Below, in pieces: positions 63,513 through 64,000 of a DNA stretch of 64,000 bases. The translations under genes and the position numbers were made by a program. Numbering within the stretch: the stretch's first letter is position 1; each line of letters opens with the position of its first letter. Origin of the DNA: Myxococcus eversor. GTDB lineage: Bacteria > Myxococcota > Myxococcia > Myxococcales > Myxococcaceae. The DNA lies in the NCBI RefSeq assembly GCF_010894455.1, contig NZ_JAAIXY010000003.1, forward strand, positions 186,001-250,000, written 5' to 3'. Below the pieces are notes generated by a model. The model saw only the letters and a list, made by a program, of their open reading frames with translations. It did not search any database and had not been told where the DNA came from.

Positions 63513-64000
<488 letters not shown>

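Overview
The window comes from a GC-rich (about 70%) delta-proteobacterium, almost certainly a myxobacterium of the Myxococcus/Corallococcus group. Support includes many lipobox proteins, three C-terminal Cys/hydrophobic/basic tails of the MYXO-CTERM type, a response regulator fused to a DUF4388-type module, GTG/TTG starts and stop/start overlaps. It contains about 55 recognisable protein genes. I saw no rRNA, tRNA, CRISPR array or intact mobile element. Two decayed insertion-sequence remnants are present.

Layout. 1-3.1 kb: MoxR / DUF58 / BatA-like von Willebrand operon. 3.1-8 kb: a GT1-like glycosyltransferase, an IS3-type remnant, the RNA helicase dbpA and nagZ. 8-13.8 kb: lipoproteins, a peroxiredoxin with a long Lys/Ala tail, a Ni/Co-type transporter, a response regulator and a small exported protein. 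13.8-18.6 kb: a methyltransferase followed by three genes resembling the mycobacterial decaprenyl-phospho-arabinose pathway (HAD-UbiA fusion, DprE1-like, DprE2-like). 18.6-30.3 kb: tandem Uma2 genes, an aldo/keto reductase with a LysR regulator, an alpha/beta hydrolase, recX, a PafA-like phosphatase, a second LysR, DoxX, a metallo-beta-lactamase-fold lipoprotein and an SDR with a divergent TetR. 31-35.8 kb: a compact, overlapping type III polyketide operon (PKS, ICMT-type methyltransferase, acyl carrier protein, fatty acyl-AMP ligase, FAD oxidoreductase), probably making an oxidised or methylated phenolic lipid. 36-39.5 kb: a TonB-domain/TPR lipoprotein convergent with a coupled pair, HmuY-like lipoprotein plus MYXO-CTERM metalloprotease, preceded by a good Fur box. 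39.6-43 kb: glgC, then a tyrosinase coupled to a CxxC membrane protein. 43-46.2 kb: a GH2 glycosidase whose 3' end recurs 1 kb downstream around an IS701 remnant and a Cys-rich secreted protein. 46.2-52.1 kb: a beta-propeller lipoprotein, nagA and a GH18 chitinase. 52.2-55.4 kb: modABC with a divergent MarR. 55.5-64 kb: HtrA-type protease, YdcF, a second propeller lipoprotein, an EEP nuclease/phosphatase, a MYXO-CTERM reeler-like protein, other lipoproteins and the start of proS.

The clearest systems are: (1) a type III PKS with its own FAAL/ACP starter-loading pair and SrsB/SrsC-like tailoring genes; (2) a probable Fur-controlled HmuY-plus-protease heme-scavenging operon; (3) a DPA-like sugar-donor cassette.

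A window-wide structural theme is that at least six gene 3' ends are duplicated just beyond the gene: nagZ, the PafA-like gene, the FAAL, modB, htrA and the GH2 gene. In the modB-modC and FAAL-FAD cases the duplication creates a short in-frame bridge ORF that keeps the stop/start coupling intact.
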